DNA of 8,674 nucleotides from Lachnospiraceae bacterium (GCA_017651385.1 JAGCCY010000343.1:1-8674); one strand, 5' to 3'; counted from the first letter of the stretch, positions 1 to 7,108 are shown. A program made the numbers and translations. Notes: generated from the letters alone by a model not told the origin.

Positions 1-4
1 ACAA

Positions 5-10
5 GGGAGG
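5..10 (+). promoter_or_regulatory. Ribosome binding site of the uridine phosphorylase gene
   Basis: GGGAGG lies five bases before the ATG at 16, a strong Shine-Dalgarno match that fixes the start. The promoter must lie left of the window. Confidence 0.85.
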
Positions 11-15
11 TTACC

Positions 16-843
16 ATGCAGGAGCTTGAAAAACAATTTCACATACATTGTGTGGAAGGCGATGTGGGCAAATATGTCATTCTTGCCGGAGATCCCGGAC
101 GTATACCTGCAATCGCCGCGCATTTCGAAAATGCCAAACAGATTGCCTATAATCGCGAATACAACATATTTACCGGTTATCTTTTGGGAGAAAAGGTTAC
201 AGCCGCATCGACCGGTATCGGAGGGCCTTCAACCGCAATATGTGTCGAAGAACTCCACAATGTCGGAGCGGATACTTTTATCCGCACAGGTACCTGCGGC
301 GGCATCGATCTTGACGTAAAATCGGGTGATATAGTGATCGCCACCGGTGCGATCCGCTATGAACACACTTCCGTTGAATATGCTCCAATAGAATACCCCG
401 CCGTATCCGACTTCGATATCGCAATGGCGTTAAAAGAAGCATCTTTGGAACTTAAAAACACTACCCATATGGGAGTGGTCCAGTGCAAGGACTCATTCTA
501 CGGACAGCACTCTCCTAAAAAAAGCCCTGTAAGCTATGAACTTTTAAACAAATGGGAATCCTGGAAGAGACTTGGCGTAAAAGCTTCAGAGATGGAATCG
601 GCCGCACTGTTCGTAATAGCCAATGCGCTTAAATGCCGTGCAGGCTCATGCTTCCATGTGATCTGGAACCAGGAAAGAGAAGCCGCCGGCCTTGATCAGG
701 AAATGAGCGAGGATACTTCAATGTCCGTTAAAGTAGCCGTTGAAGCAATGAAAAAAGTCATCATGGCAGATAAAAACAGAGAGGCATGTAAAACAAAACG
801 CCGAAGGGATAACCTTCGGCGTTATTTTTTTAGTTCTTCATAG
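16..843 (+). CDS. udp: Uridine phosphorylase-family nucleoside phosphorylase
   Basis: Cytosolic nucleoside phosphorylase (NP-I family) that splits uridine, or a related nucleoside, with phosphate to the base and ribose-1-phosphate in pyrimidine salvage. Seen: the phosphate-binding GDPGR at residues 25-29, STGIGGPS at 65-72, RTGTCGG at 90-96, SFYGQHSP at 160-167 and the ribose-binding SEMES at 191-195. SFYGQHSP is the Gram-positive version of the base-recognition loop; the QxR of E. coli Udp is not kept, so the exact base preference is inferred. The start is the ATG at 16, with GGGAGG at 5-10. The gene stands alone on the + strand and converges on the operon to its right. Oddity: E. coli Udp has about 253 residues, while this frame has 275, and its last 15 codons lie inside the intrinsic terminator hairpin and its T-run. 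The natural stop was probably TAA 789-791 in the -1 frame (about 258 residues), so the basic tail after about residue 252 is doubtful. Confidence 0.9.
   Translation: MQELEKQFHIHCVEGDVGKYVILAGDPGRIPAIAAHFENAKQIAYNREYNIFTGYLLGEKVTAASTGIGGPSTAICVEELHNVGADTFIRTGTCGGIDLDVKSGDIVIATGAIRYEHTSVEYAPIEYPAVSDFDIAMALKEASLELKNTTHMGVVQCKDSFYGQHSPKKSPVSYELLNKWESWKRLGVKASEMESAALFVIANALKCRAGSCFHVIWNQEREAAGLDQEMSEDTSMSVKVAVEAMKKVIMADKNREACKTKRRRDNLRRYFFSSS
797..831. terminator. Bidirectional intrinsic terminator between convergent genes
   Basis: A perfect 11-bp stem (797-807 with 813-823, AACGCCGAAGG and its complement) closes a 5-base loop. On the + strand it is followed by an A and seven T (825-831). On the - strand the stem is followed by TTGTTTT (796-790). 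It can therefore end both the phosphorylase transcript and the - strand aspS-to-DHHW operon, whose last stop codon is at 873-875. The hairpin lies inside the apparent 3' end of the phosphorylase reading frame, which is abnormal. Confidence 0.93.
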
Positions 844-872
844 GAACATTTTTATGTCATTTTCATATCCTT

Positions 873-1949
873 TTACGGAACCATATTTTTAGCATCACCG
901 TAGCTGGCCGGCTCAAAAAGATATATTATGATGTCCGGATCCTTCTCTATAATATAGCTTTTTGCGGAAGAATCATCAATATATCTTAAATCGATCATAT
1001 CAAGCTCGCTTACGTTCAAAGAAAGAAAACCTGCGACCGGGACGGCATATGAATCCTTTACCATTACAACCCTTGCACCATCGGTAAAAAGTCTGTTCTT
1101 TATCTCAACACGATCACAGTCTTCGCCAAGATATGCATAATGCCCGTATCTTGAAAAACTGTATCCGTCCAGGAACTCATATCGCACCATGCTTGTTTCA
1201 AAATCACCTTCATAAACCGCATCCGACGAAGGATACCTTACTTCAAATTCGGTCTCAAAGGACGGCAGATACAGGGAAACATCGTCAACACCGCCGTAAT
1301 ATATCCCCGAAAATCTACCGGCACTTCCAAGATGGGTCTTATCATATTTTTGTATCGTAAAATCATTAAGCGTCAGATCCCTGCATACATTAAATCCGCT
1401 GTCTTTGATATATTCCGAGATCTCTGCCGCACATATAAAAGCACCTTCGTTGTTCCAGTGATGGTCGCTTTTGTAAAAATACGAATACCAGTCACCGGGC
1501 ATGCTTTCAAAAACCGACTTCATATCGATAAATGACACATTTAAGTCCGAAAGATATGAAATGGCTGAATCATATTTTGAAGCGGAAAAATCCACTATTC
1601 CCGCAGGAATATCCTCTTCTCTCTGCTTTTCGGGTGCAGCAACAAACAAAAACTCAGCTCCGATCTCATCGGCCAATGCTTTCCCGGAAGGTACTCCTTC
1701 ATATAAGCCGTTAAGATTTTCATTAACATCTCTCGCTGCCGAAACCCCGTTATCAAGACGATAAACGTCCATATAGGAAGCGCTTCCGTATGCTTCGCTC
1801 TTTAAAAGCACCCTCTGTATAAAGCCCCATGCGTTAACGGCATCATCCCTTATTAAGTTAAGATTCTCCGTCTCCCTGTCGGCTATGTTTATCCCCGTAA
1901 AAAGAATGATGACCGCCAGAAAGAAAACACTAAGTTTCTTCATATTCAC
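873..1949 (-). CDS. DHHW-family (AlgX/AlgJ-like) extracytoplasmic O-acetylation protein
   Basis: SGNH-hydrolase-like partner of MBOAT acyltransferases, expected to act outside the membrane in moving an acetyl group to a surface glycan. Seen: an uncleaved-looking signal/anchor helix at residues 5-22; a conserved-type APEK strand at 105-108; the family signature SDHHWN at 161-166; GSAGRFSG at 208-215; and VKDSY at 297-301. By analogy with AlgX, Asp162 and His164 plus Ser300 are the likely catalytic triad. Length (358) is normal for the family. It is the last gene of the operon and starts directly at the MBOAT stop codon. Start choice: a GTG at 1949 abuts the upstream TAG; the ATG two codons later (1943) is equally possible, with AGGTGA almost touching it. 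Either way translation is probably coupled to the gene before. The acyl group and target glycan cannot be read from the sequence. Confidence 0.85.
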   Translation of the reverse strand: MNMKKLSVFFLAVIILFTGINIADRETENLNLIRDDAVNAWGFIQRVLLKSEAYGSASYMDVYRLDNGVSAARDVNENLNGLYEGVPSGKALADEIGAEFLFVAAPEKQREEDIPAGIVDFSASKYDSAISYLSDLNVSFIDMKSVFESMPGDWYSYFYKSDHHWNNEGAFICAAEISEYIKDSGFNVCRDLTLNDFTIQKYDKTHLGSAGRFSGIYYGGVDDVSLYLPSFETEFEVRYPSSDAVYEGDFETSMVRYEFLDGYSFSRYGHYAYLGEDCDRVEIKNRLFTDGARVVMVKDSYAVPVAGFLSLNVSELDMIDLRYIDDSSAKSYIIEKDPDIIIYLFEPASYGDAKNMVP

Positions 1950-3347
1950 CTAAAAACTGAAATATATGAACGGGCTGTACCCGCTTTTAACCGTATACAC
2001 TATCGAGATCAGGAACAGGATCGAAAGTATCAGATCCGTAAGCCATTTGCACTTATCAAGTTTTTTCATGACAGGTGTCGCAAATATTATCGATATTACA
2101 AGTAAAAGAACATTGTTCAAAATATAATGCGTTGTATAAGCATCCCAAAGACCCGATACATTAAGTCCGATCATCCTTCGTATAAATCTGTATGCATCGG
2201 TAAGCGTCGGTGCCCTGAAAATGACCCACCCTACCGTTACCACGATCATCGTATACAAAACTCCCAAAGCCTTCGGAAGCTTCCACTTTACCCCGCAGCC
2301 TGTAAGACGTTCAAGAGAGAGTACCAGAAAATACATAAGTCCCCAGACTATAAAAGTAAGGCCTGCGCCATGCCAGATCCCGGTAAGAAGCCAGACGATA
2401 AAAAGGTTGATATATGTCCTTGCGTTTCCTCTTCTGCTTCCGCCAAGCGGTATATAAACATAATCCTTAAACCACGAACTTAAAGATATATGCCATCTGC
2501 GCCAGAATTCTTTGACCGATGAGGAAATATACGGATAATTGAAGTTTTCGGGTATTTCAAAACCAAACATCCTTCCAAGTCCTATGGCCATATCCGAATA
2601 ACCCGAGAAATCATAATAGATCCGAAGAGTATATACGATCGCACCCAGCCATGCAAGCGAAACCGCAGTATCATAGCCCGCATTTACATGTTCAAAGATC
2701 CTGTCTGCCACGATACTTAATGTATCAGCGATAAGAACTTTTTTGATAAGGCCGAACAGAAACTTTCTTACCGCGTTATAAAAATCTTCACCCGATACTT
2801 TTCTTTCGTCAAAGACTTTTTCGACATTCTCATAGCGGTTTATCGGTCCCGAAAGGATCGTGGGAAACATGGTGATAAAAAGTCCTGTCTTTAACGGATC
2901 CTTTGATGCGGAAACCTTTCCGTTATATACATCCAGAATATAGGAAAGCGAAAGAAAGGTGAAAAAAGAAATGCCCACCGGAAGAACAGGAATAAGAGGC
3001 TGAATATTTAAACCGGATATCCTGCTTATAAGATCCAGAACAAAATTTAAATATTTATATATAAACAGTCCCAAAAGGTCGACCGCCACCGTCACTATAA
3101 GGAGCGGCTTCTTTAAACGGCTGTCTTTATCAAGCTTAAGAGCGATAAAATGATTGAAAAGCCAGTATCCGATAAGAACAATGACCACAAGGCCCTGTCC
3201 CCATGCATAAAAAACAATGCTTCCGATAAGAAGCACTGCGTTCTCCGCCGTTATCTTTCTTTTGCCGAAAAGACGCGGGATCACATAATAGCACAGCAAA
3301 AGAACAGGCAGATATGCAAATAAAAAGGATACTCCGGAAAAGGACAT
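1950..3347 (-). CDS. AlgI-like MBOAT membrane O-acyltransferase
   Basis: Polytopic inner-membrane enzyme that takes an acyl, usually acetyl, group from the cytoplasm and hands it to an extracytoplasmic partner for glycan O-acetylation (AlgI/DltB/PatA branch of the MBOAT family). Seen: the typical N-terminus MSFSGVSFLFAYLP; many hydrophobic helices; SGPINRYEN at 166-174; SGYSDMAIGLG at 248-258; FWRRWHISLSSWF at 281-293; YIPLGG at 298-303; and LTGIWHGAG at 321-329. His326 is the predicted catalytic histidine, and the C-terminus ends in the usual PFIYF. Full length (465) with no sign of damage. It starts five bases after the stop of the DUF6020-like gene, with no good Shine-Dalgarno sequence, and its stop touches the start of the DHHW gene, so translation is probably coupled on both sides. 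The DHHW neighbour favours the AlgI-like role over DltB; no dltA, dltC or dltD is present. Confidence 0.93.
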   Translation of the reverse strand: MSFSGVSFLFAYLPVLLLCYYVIPRLFGKRKITAENAVLLIGSIVFYAWGQGLVVIVLIGYWLFNHFIALKLDKDSRLKKPLLIVTVAVDLLGLFIYKYLNFVLDLISRISGLNIQPLIPVLPVGISFFTFLSLSYILDVYNGKVSASKDPLKTGLFITMFPTILSGPINRYENVEKVFDERKVSGEDFYNAVRKFLFGLIKKVLIADTLSIVADRIFEHVNAGYDTAVSLAWLGAIVYTLRIYYDFSGYSDMAIGLGRMFGFEIPENFNYPYISSSVKEFWRRWHISLSSWFKDYVYIPLGGSRRGNARTYINLFIVWLLTGIWHGAGLTFIVWGLMYFLVLSLERLTGCGVKWKLPKALGVLYTMIVVTVGWVIFRAPTLTDAYRFIRRMIGLNVSGLWDAYTTHYILNNVLLLVISIIFATPVMKKLDKCKWLTDLILSILFLISIVYTVKSGYSPFIYFSF

Positions 3348-3352
3348 AAGCT

Positions 3353-5167
3353 TTAATCTGTCTCCGTCTTTGTATTATCGTTTTCCCGTCCGAAACATAT
3401 GCACAGGCCGATATACATTATCGCCGCATACACAAGCGGGAAGCAGTATCTCGGATGTCCGAAATAGGACGGGGTTATGGCATACACCAAAAAAGTCATT
3501 ATGCCGGGTATCAAAGCACAGATATAGGCATATTTCTTTTTATAAATGATGTAAGTAAGCGTAAACAGCAATATCCATGAATATAAACCGGGATTATGGA
3601 TAAATCTTTCGACCGGAAGCGATACAAATACATATAAAACCGATGAATAGAGATTTCTTACGGCACTGAACGCGAACGGGATCTTAAAATCAAACTCCGG
3701 CCACTCACTTTCGTAATACCAGTTTGAAAAATCATTTACCACATTTTCAGAAACCGGCGCAAAGAATCCGTAAGTCATATTGTATGCGGAATCGATTAAG
3801 ACCATGGGATGTTTTTTTACTTTGGCAAACCAAAGCTTCTTAAACTCTTTTACGGCCGTATCATCGGCATCAAGATCGGTAACGGACTTGATGCCGTCGC
3901 TTGTGATCGGATTATATCTTTCCGAAAACTTAGAGTAATCTGCGACTTTATTGATGACCGCAATATCCGCATCGGTTATCTCGTCGGGATATAAGTCATT
4001 GATCCTTGCCACATGCTGAAGCATGTTTGTATATATCAATGCCCCGGATGTTCTCTCAACACCCGCAAGCGGATATACAACATAATTTATCAGAAGGAAT
4101 AAGACCGCACCCGCGCAGGCGATACCCGTTACGGAAAAAGCACATCCCTTTGAATCGGAATTTTTTAAAAATACAAACAGCATAACGGCAAGCATAATGA
4201 TCGTAATGTATATGCCGTTATGTCTTGTAAGCGAAGTGATCAGTGAAAAAACGGAAAAAAGGACCGCATCGTATACCATGCCCTTTAACTTAACCTTTTC
4301 TTTAAGCTTTTCAAGTATCTTTACAAAGAACACAGCCATCATAAGAAGACCGCAGGAATAAGGCGCGTCTTTTCCCAAAGACGATGAATATACAACAAAC
4401 ATTGATGTTGTACCCACAAAAAGGACCACTGTCCAAAAGAAAACATTCGATTTGATCCTTTTTGCGATAAACCATGTTGCATACGATACGGTAAACAGCA
4501 TAAACAGAAAATGCATGAAAGTCGCAAGGAAGAATCCGAAAGTGTTGTTCCCGATCAGATTACCGATCCGTACAAAACTCCCCACAAAAAATGCATTGAA
4601 AGGCGGATGCGCATCCGAAAGAACTTCATAGCCGAAAAACTGCCTTAACTGGATCTGTACGTCAAAAGGATAACCGCCCGGATACAGGGCGATAAGGCAC
4701 GGAAGCCACAGAATGAAAATAACCAAAAGAACTTTTAAATACGAACCCTTGAAATCCCCGCTTTCTTTTGCTCTCCCATCATCCAAAAAAGACAAAAGGT
4801 AAAAGAAAACGGTCTTAAGCCCAAAGAACAGACCCATACCTCTTAAGAGAGAAACAATAAACATAAAGACATCACCGAATAAATATGCGTTCGAGTCCGT
4901 ATCTCTGAAGCTTTCCGAAAAGAGGTAAAACAAAACAAGGATAATATCGAGAACTATAAAGATCACAGGTATCTTCACCTGCTTTTTTGCAAAATATATA
5001 CATAAAACGATCAGTATGACAAAAAGGACTTCTTTTAAAGCGAAAACTCGGAAAACAGTGCTCCGAATCTTTGGAGCACTGTTATTATCCTTATTACTGT
5101 CCCGCTTTCGGGTTGTGCGTAAATATTTGGATATATCCGTCCCATATCCGCACACATAAACAGCCAT
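3353..5167 (-). CDS. DUF6020-like polytopic membrane protein, probable GT-C glycosyltransferase (N-terminus doubtful)
   Basis: Large membrane protein with more than ten hydrophobic segments. After two to four N-terminal helices it has a first outside loop containing YPGGYPFD (162-169) and a DAHPP motif (185-189), then LGKDAPYS (264-271), LTRHNGIY (313-320), a long soluble loop (about 385-500) and a C-terminal HPRYCFP (571-577). The early acidic loop, the HPP, the KD and the late RY match my recollection of DUF6020 proteins and the general GT-C plan, in which a lipid-linked sugar is transferred outside the membrane. That function is inferred. The gene lies between aspS and the MBOAT/DHHW pair, so it may build or decorate the glycan they acylate. 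The ATG at 5167 has no Shine-Dalgarno sequence, and residues 1-42 are charged and unlike a membrane N-terminus. The true start is probably ATG 5217 in another frame, joined by a lost base near 5035-5060, giving about 620 residues. Confidence 0.7.
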   Translation of the reverse strand: MAVYVCGYGTDISKYLRTTRKRDSNKDNNSAPKIRSTVFRVFALKEVLFVILIVLCIYFAKKQVKIPVIFIVLDIILVLFYLFSESFRDTDSNAYLFGDVFMFIVSLLRGMGLFFGLKTVFFYLLSFLDDGRAKESGDFKGSYLKVLLVIFILWLPCLIALYPGGYPFDVQIQLRQFFGYEVLSDAHPPFNAFFVGSFVRIGNLIGNNTFGFFLATFMHFLFMLFTVSYATWFIAKRIKSNVFFWTVVLFVGTTSMFVVYSSSLGKDAPYSCGLLMMAVFFVKILEKLKEKVKLKGMVYDAVLFSVFSLITSLTRHNGIYITIIMLAVMLFVFLKNSDSKGCAFSVTGIACAGAVLFLLINYVVYPLAGVERTSGALIYTNMLQHVARINDLYPDEITDADIAVINKVADYSKFSERYNPITSDGIKSVTDLDADDTAVKEFKKLWFAKVKKHPMVLIDSAYNMTYGFFAPVSENVVNDFSNWYYESEWPEFDFKIPFAFSAVRNLYSSVLYVFVSLPVERFIHNPGLYSWILLFTLTYIIYKKKYAYICALIPGIMTFLVYAITPSYFGHPRYCFPLVYAAIMYIGLCICFGRENDNTKTETD

Positions 5168-5217
5168 ATAAGAAAAGCGATAAGTACCGCTCTTACATAT
5201 ACAAGCGCTTTTTTCAT
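5035..5217 (-). other. Probable original N-terminus of the DUF6020-like gene, now out of frame
   Basis: A 60-codon frame starts at ATG 5217, three bases after the aspS stop, with AAGGA (5228-5232) ten bases upstream. It begins MKKALVYVRAVLIAFLIWLF, a typical first transmembrane helix, followed by a short polar stretch and an amphipathic segment ending at TAA 5035-5037. The body of the DUF6020-like protein continues one frame back (-1) from about 5038, where LKEVLFVILI begins the next helix. Restoring one base in any of the T or A runs at 5035-5060 joins the two parts without interruption. I therefore read this as the 5' end of a frameshifted gene. The alternative is a separate 60-residue membrane peptide or leader peptide. 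No X-XXY-YYZ slippery site in the correct phase is visible at the junction, so programmed frameshifting is unlikely. Confidence 0.6.
5054..5083 (-). other. Strong hairpin inside the 5' part of the DUF6020-like gene
   Basis: A perfect 11-bp stem (5054-5064 with 5073-5083, AACAGTGCTCC and its complement) closes an 8-base loop. On the - strand it is followed by TTCC and then GAGTTTTCG, so only a short U-run follows. It resembles a weak terminator or attenuator placed about 135 bases after ATG 5217, within coding sequence. It may be a regulatory element between aspS and the envelope genes, or a coincidence. It also sits next to the suspected lost base. Confidence 0.5.
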
Positions 5218-5220
5218 CTG

Positions 5221-6984
5221 TCAGTCTTCCTTAGGCATCACTATCTGGATATGTACATCGTCAAGCTGCTTTTGTTCTACCGTTGAAGGCGCATTCATAA
5301 GAAGATCCTGCGCATTCTTGTTCATAGGGAACGGGATGATCTCGCGGATCGTCTCATCACCGGTAAGGAGCATTATCATTCGGTCAACACCGGGAGCAAT
5401 TCCGGCATGCGGCGGAGCTCCGTAGCAAAATGCATTGTACATTGCGGGAAACTTGGCCTTGACATCCTCTTCACCCAGACCCACTATCTCGAACGCCTTG
5501 ACCATGATCTCGGGATCATGATTACGAACGGCACCCGAAGAAAGTTCAATACCGTTACATACAAGGTCATACTGATATGCATTGATCGTAAGCGGATCGT
5601 TGTTCAAAAGAGCATCCATTCCGCCCTGAGGCATCGAGAAAGGATTATGACAGAATTCTATCTCTCCGCTCTCCTCACCGATCTCGTACATAGGGAAATC
5701 GACTATCCAGCAGAACTCATATCTTTCACGGTCTATCGAAGCGTCATTTGCTGCACCGAATGTCTTTATTATCGTGCCTGCAGTCTTCTGTGCCACAAGC
5801 TTTTTGCCCGCACATACTGCCACAAAATCACCGGGCTTAAGCGAAAGTGCGGAAACTATCGCATCTTTCTTTTCCTGTAAGAACTTGGCTATACCGCCCA
5901 CTATTTCGCCGTTTTCATCAAGTTTGAACCAGAATGTCTTATTGGCTGTTGCCACGAAAACCTTATCGCAAAGGGCATCTATCTCTTTACGTGTCTTTGC
6001 AAACTCACTTATCTTAACAGCCTTTACAACGTTTCCGGCAAAAGCTTCAAAACCGCAGTCACCCAAAAGATCCGTAACGTCGTCGACATGAAGCTTGATC
6101 CTTAGATCGGGCTTATCGGAGCCGTACTTCTCCATTGCGTCGTTATAAGCGATCCTTGTGAACGGAGCCTTGGATGCCACATTGTAAGTACCGTACTTTT
6201 CAAATATCGGAGGAAGTACATCCTCGATCACCGCAAAAACGTCTTCCTGACTGGCAAATGCCATTTCCATATCAAGCTGATAGAATTCACCCGGGGATCT
6301 GTCCGCACGTGCATCCTCGTCTCTGAAACAGGGCGCGATCTGGAAATATCTGTCAAAGCCCGATGTCATGAGCAATTGCTTGAACTGCTGCGGAGCCTGG
6401 GGAAGTGCGTAGAACTTTCCTGGATGATTTCTGGAAGGTACAAGATAATCTCTTGCTCCTTCGGGGCTCGATGCGGTAAGTATGGGGGTCGTGATCTCAA
6501 GGAAATCATGCTCGGCCATGCTTAATCGAAGATCTGCAACGATCTTTGAACGCATTACGATCTTTTTCTTGACTTCCGGATTTCGAAGATCCAAAAATCT
6601 GTACTTAAGCCTTGTGTTCTCATCGGCTTCCTTTGACCTGTTTATCTCAAAAGGAAGTTCATTGTATATACATTTACCGAGAACTTCGACTCTTTCGGGT
6701 ACGACCTCGATATCTCCTGTAGCTATCTTATTATTCTTGTTGGAACGTTCTCTTACAACACCTTCCACCAAAAGTGTGGACTCACAGTTAACGCTTAAGA
6801 ACTTTTCCATCATCTCTTCGGTCTCTGGAACTATCTGTGTGGTTCCGTAAAAGTCACGTAAGATAACAAAGCCCAGATTTTTGCTCACACGGCGGATATT
6901 CTCATACCAGCCCACAAGCGTCACACGTTTGCCAACATCCTCTATTCTCAATTCATTAAGATTATGTGTTCTTGACTGTGTCAT
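5221..6984 (-). CDS. aspS: Aspartate--tRNA ligase
   Basis: Class II aminoacyl-tRNA synthetase that charges tRNA-Asp in the cytosol. Domains in order: N-terminal OB-fold anticodon-binding domain (about 1-105, with LRDFYGTTQIV at 42-52); the catalytic domain with flipping loop SSPEGARDYLVPSR at 172-185, LPQAPQQFKQL at 194-204 and motif 2 FRDEDARADR at 220-229; the bacterial GAD insertion (about 290-425); and motif 3 PGVDRMIML at 531-539. Length 587 is usual for bacterial AspRS. The start ATG at 6984 is preceded by AGGAG five bases upstream. It is the first gene of the four-gene operon, and its stop is three bases from the next start. The 5' leader is too short for a T-box and shows no such motif. 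The anticodon-loop-binding segment (27-44) appears one residue longer than in E. coli AspRS. Whether it also charges tRNA-Asn cannot be decided from this window. Confidence 0.97.
   Translation of the reverse strand: MTQSRTHNLNELRIEDVGKRVTLVGWYENIRRVSKNLGFVILRDFYGTTQIVPETEEMMEKFLSVNCESTLLVEGVVRERSNKNNKIATGDIEVVPERVEVLGKCIYNELPFEINRSKEADENTRLKYRFLDLRNPEVKKKIVMRSKIVADLRLSMAEHDFLEITTPILTASSPEGARDYLVPSRNHPGKFYALPQAPQQFKQLLMTSGFDRYFQIAPCFRDEDARADRSPGEFYQLDMEMAFASQEDVFAVIEDVLPPIFEKYGTYNVASKAPFTRIAYNDAMEKYGSDKPDLRIKLHVDDVTDLLGDCGFEAFAGNVVKAVKISEFAKTRKEIDALCDKVFVATANKTFWFKLDENGEIVGGIAKFLQEKKDAIVSALSLKPGDFVAVCAGKKLVAQKTAGTIIKTFGAANDASIDRERYEFCWIVDFPMYEIGEESGEIEFCHNPFSMPQGGMDALLNNDPLTINAYQYDLVCNGIELSSGAVRNHDPEIMVKAFEIVGLGEEDVKAKFPAMYNAFCYGAPPHAGIAPGVDRMIMLLTGDETIREIIPFPMNKNAQDLLMNAPSTVEQKQLDDVHIQIVMPKED
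5228..5232 (-). promoter_or_regulatory. Ribosome binding site supporting the start at 5217
   Basis: AAGGA within the last codons of aspS lies ten bases before ATG 5217. The competing ATG at 5167 has no such sequence, so this site favours 5217 as the real start of the gene after aspS. Confidence 0.55.
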
Positions 6985-6988
6985 ATCT

Positions 6989-6993
6989 ACTCC
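6989..6993 (-). promoter_or_regulatory. Ribosome binding site of aspS
   Basis: On the - strand, AGGAG lies about five bases before ATG 6984, a strong site that fixes the aspS start. Confidence 0.8.
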
Positions 6994-7040
6994 TGCCTTT
7001 ATAGTTTTTTAACTAATACATCCTATCATTTTTCCAATTT

Positions 7041-7068
7041 AAAAACAAGCAATCCTTTAAAGAATTGC
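7041..7068 (-). terminator. Second, weaker terminator-like hairpin upstream of aspS
   Basis: On the - strand GCAATTC pairs with GGATTGC (7068-7049, seven pairs including one U-G) around a 6-base loop, followed by TTGTTTTT (7048-7041). It lies just behind the stronger terminator of the GGDEF-EAL gene, so it may be a back-up terminator. The stem is AU-rich and would be weak. It could also be part of the aspS leader if transcription starts before it. Confidence 0.45.
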
Positions 7069-7076
7069 CCTTAAGT

Positions 7077-7108
7077 AAAAGAAAAAGAGCTCCCCGTAAG
7101 GGGAACTC
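7077..7108 (-). terminator. Intrinsic terminator of the GGDEF-EAL gene
   Basis: On the - strand GAGTTCCCC (7108-7100) pairs with GGGGAGCTC (7095-7087), nine pairs with one G-U, around a 4-base loop. It is followed by TTTTTCTTTT (7086-7077). It starts two bases after the stop codon of the GGDEF-EAL gene and separates that gene from the aspS operon. Confidence 0.93.

Noticed and set aside
26..319. 97-codon open frame on the + strand in another phase
   Set aside because: Overlaps the start of the phosphorylase gene, which has the ribosome binding site and conserved motifs.
2127..2483. 118-codon open frame on the + strand
   Set aside because: Antisense to the MBOAT gene, which is full length with all motifs. 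The translation is rich in Lys, Pro and Ser with no family resemblance.
5035..5060. Programmed -1 ribosomal frameshift for the DUF6020-like gene
   Set aside because: No X-XXY-YYZ heptamer is in the phase of the 5217 frame, and the hairpin lies upstream of the junction instead of 5-8 bases downstream of a slip site.
5101..5112. Short CCCG/CGGG hairpin near the DUF6020-like start
   Set aside because: Only four base pairs; within coding sequence and easily due to chance.
5504..5522. CATGATC inverted repeat as a possible operator
   Set aside because: It falls inside conserved aspS coding sequence (NHDPEIMVK region), and nothing nearby would need an operator.
5407..5880. 157-codon open frame on the + strand
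   Set aside because: It lies wholly antisense within aspS, whose motifs are intact. It has no ribosome binding site and no recognisable domain.
6482..6850. 122-codon open frame on the + strand
   Set aside because: Antisense to the aspS OB-fold and catalytic region; low-complexity Ser/Leu-rich shadow.
6985..7045. Possible sigma-70-type promoter for aspS (TTGCTT or TTGGAA with downstream TATTAG or TATAAA)
   Set aside because: No pair of hexamers has both a good match and 16-18 base spacing. A promoter is expected here, but I cannot place it.
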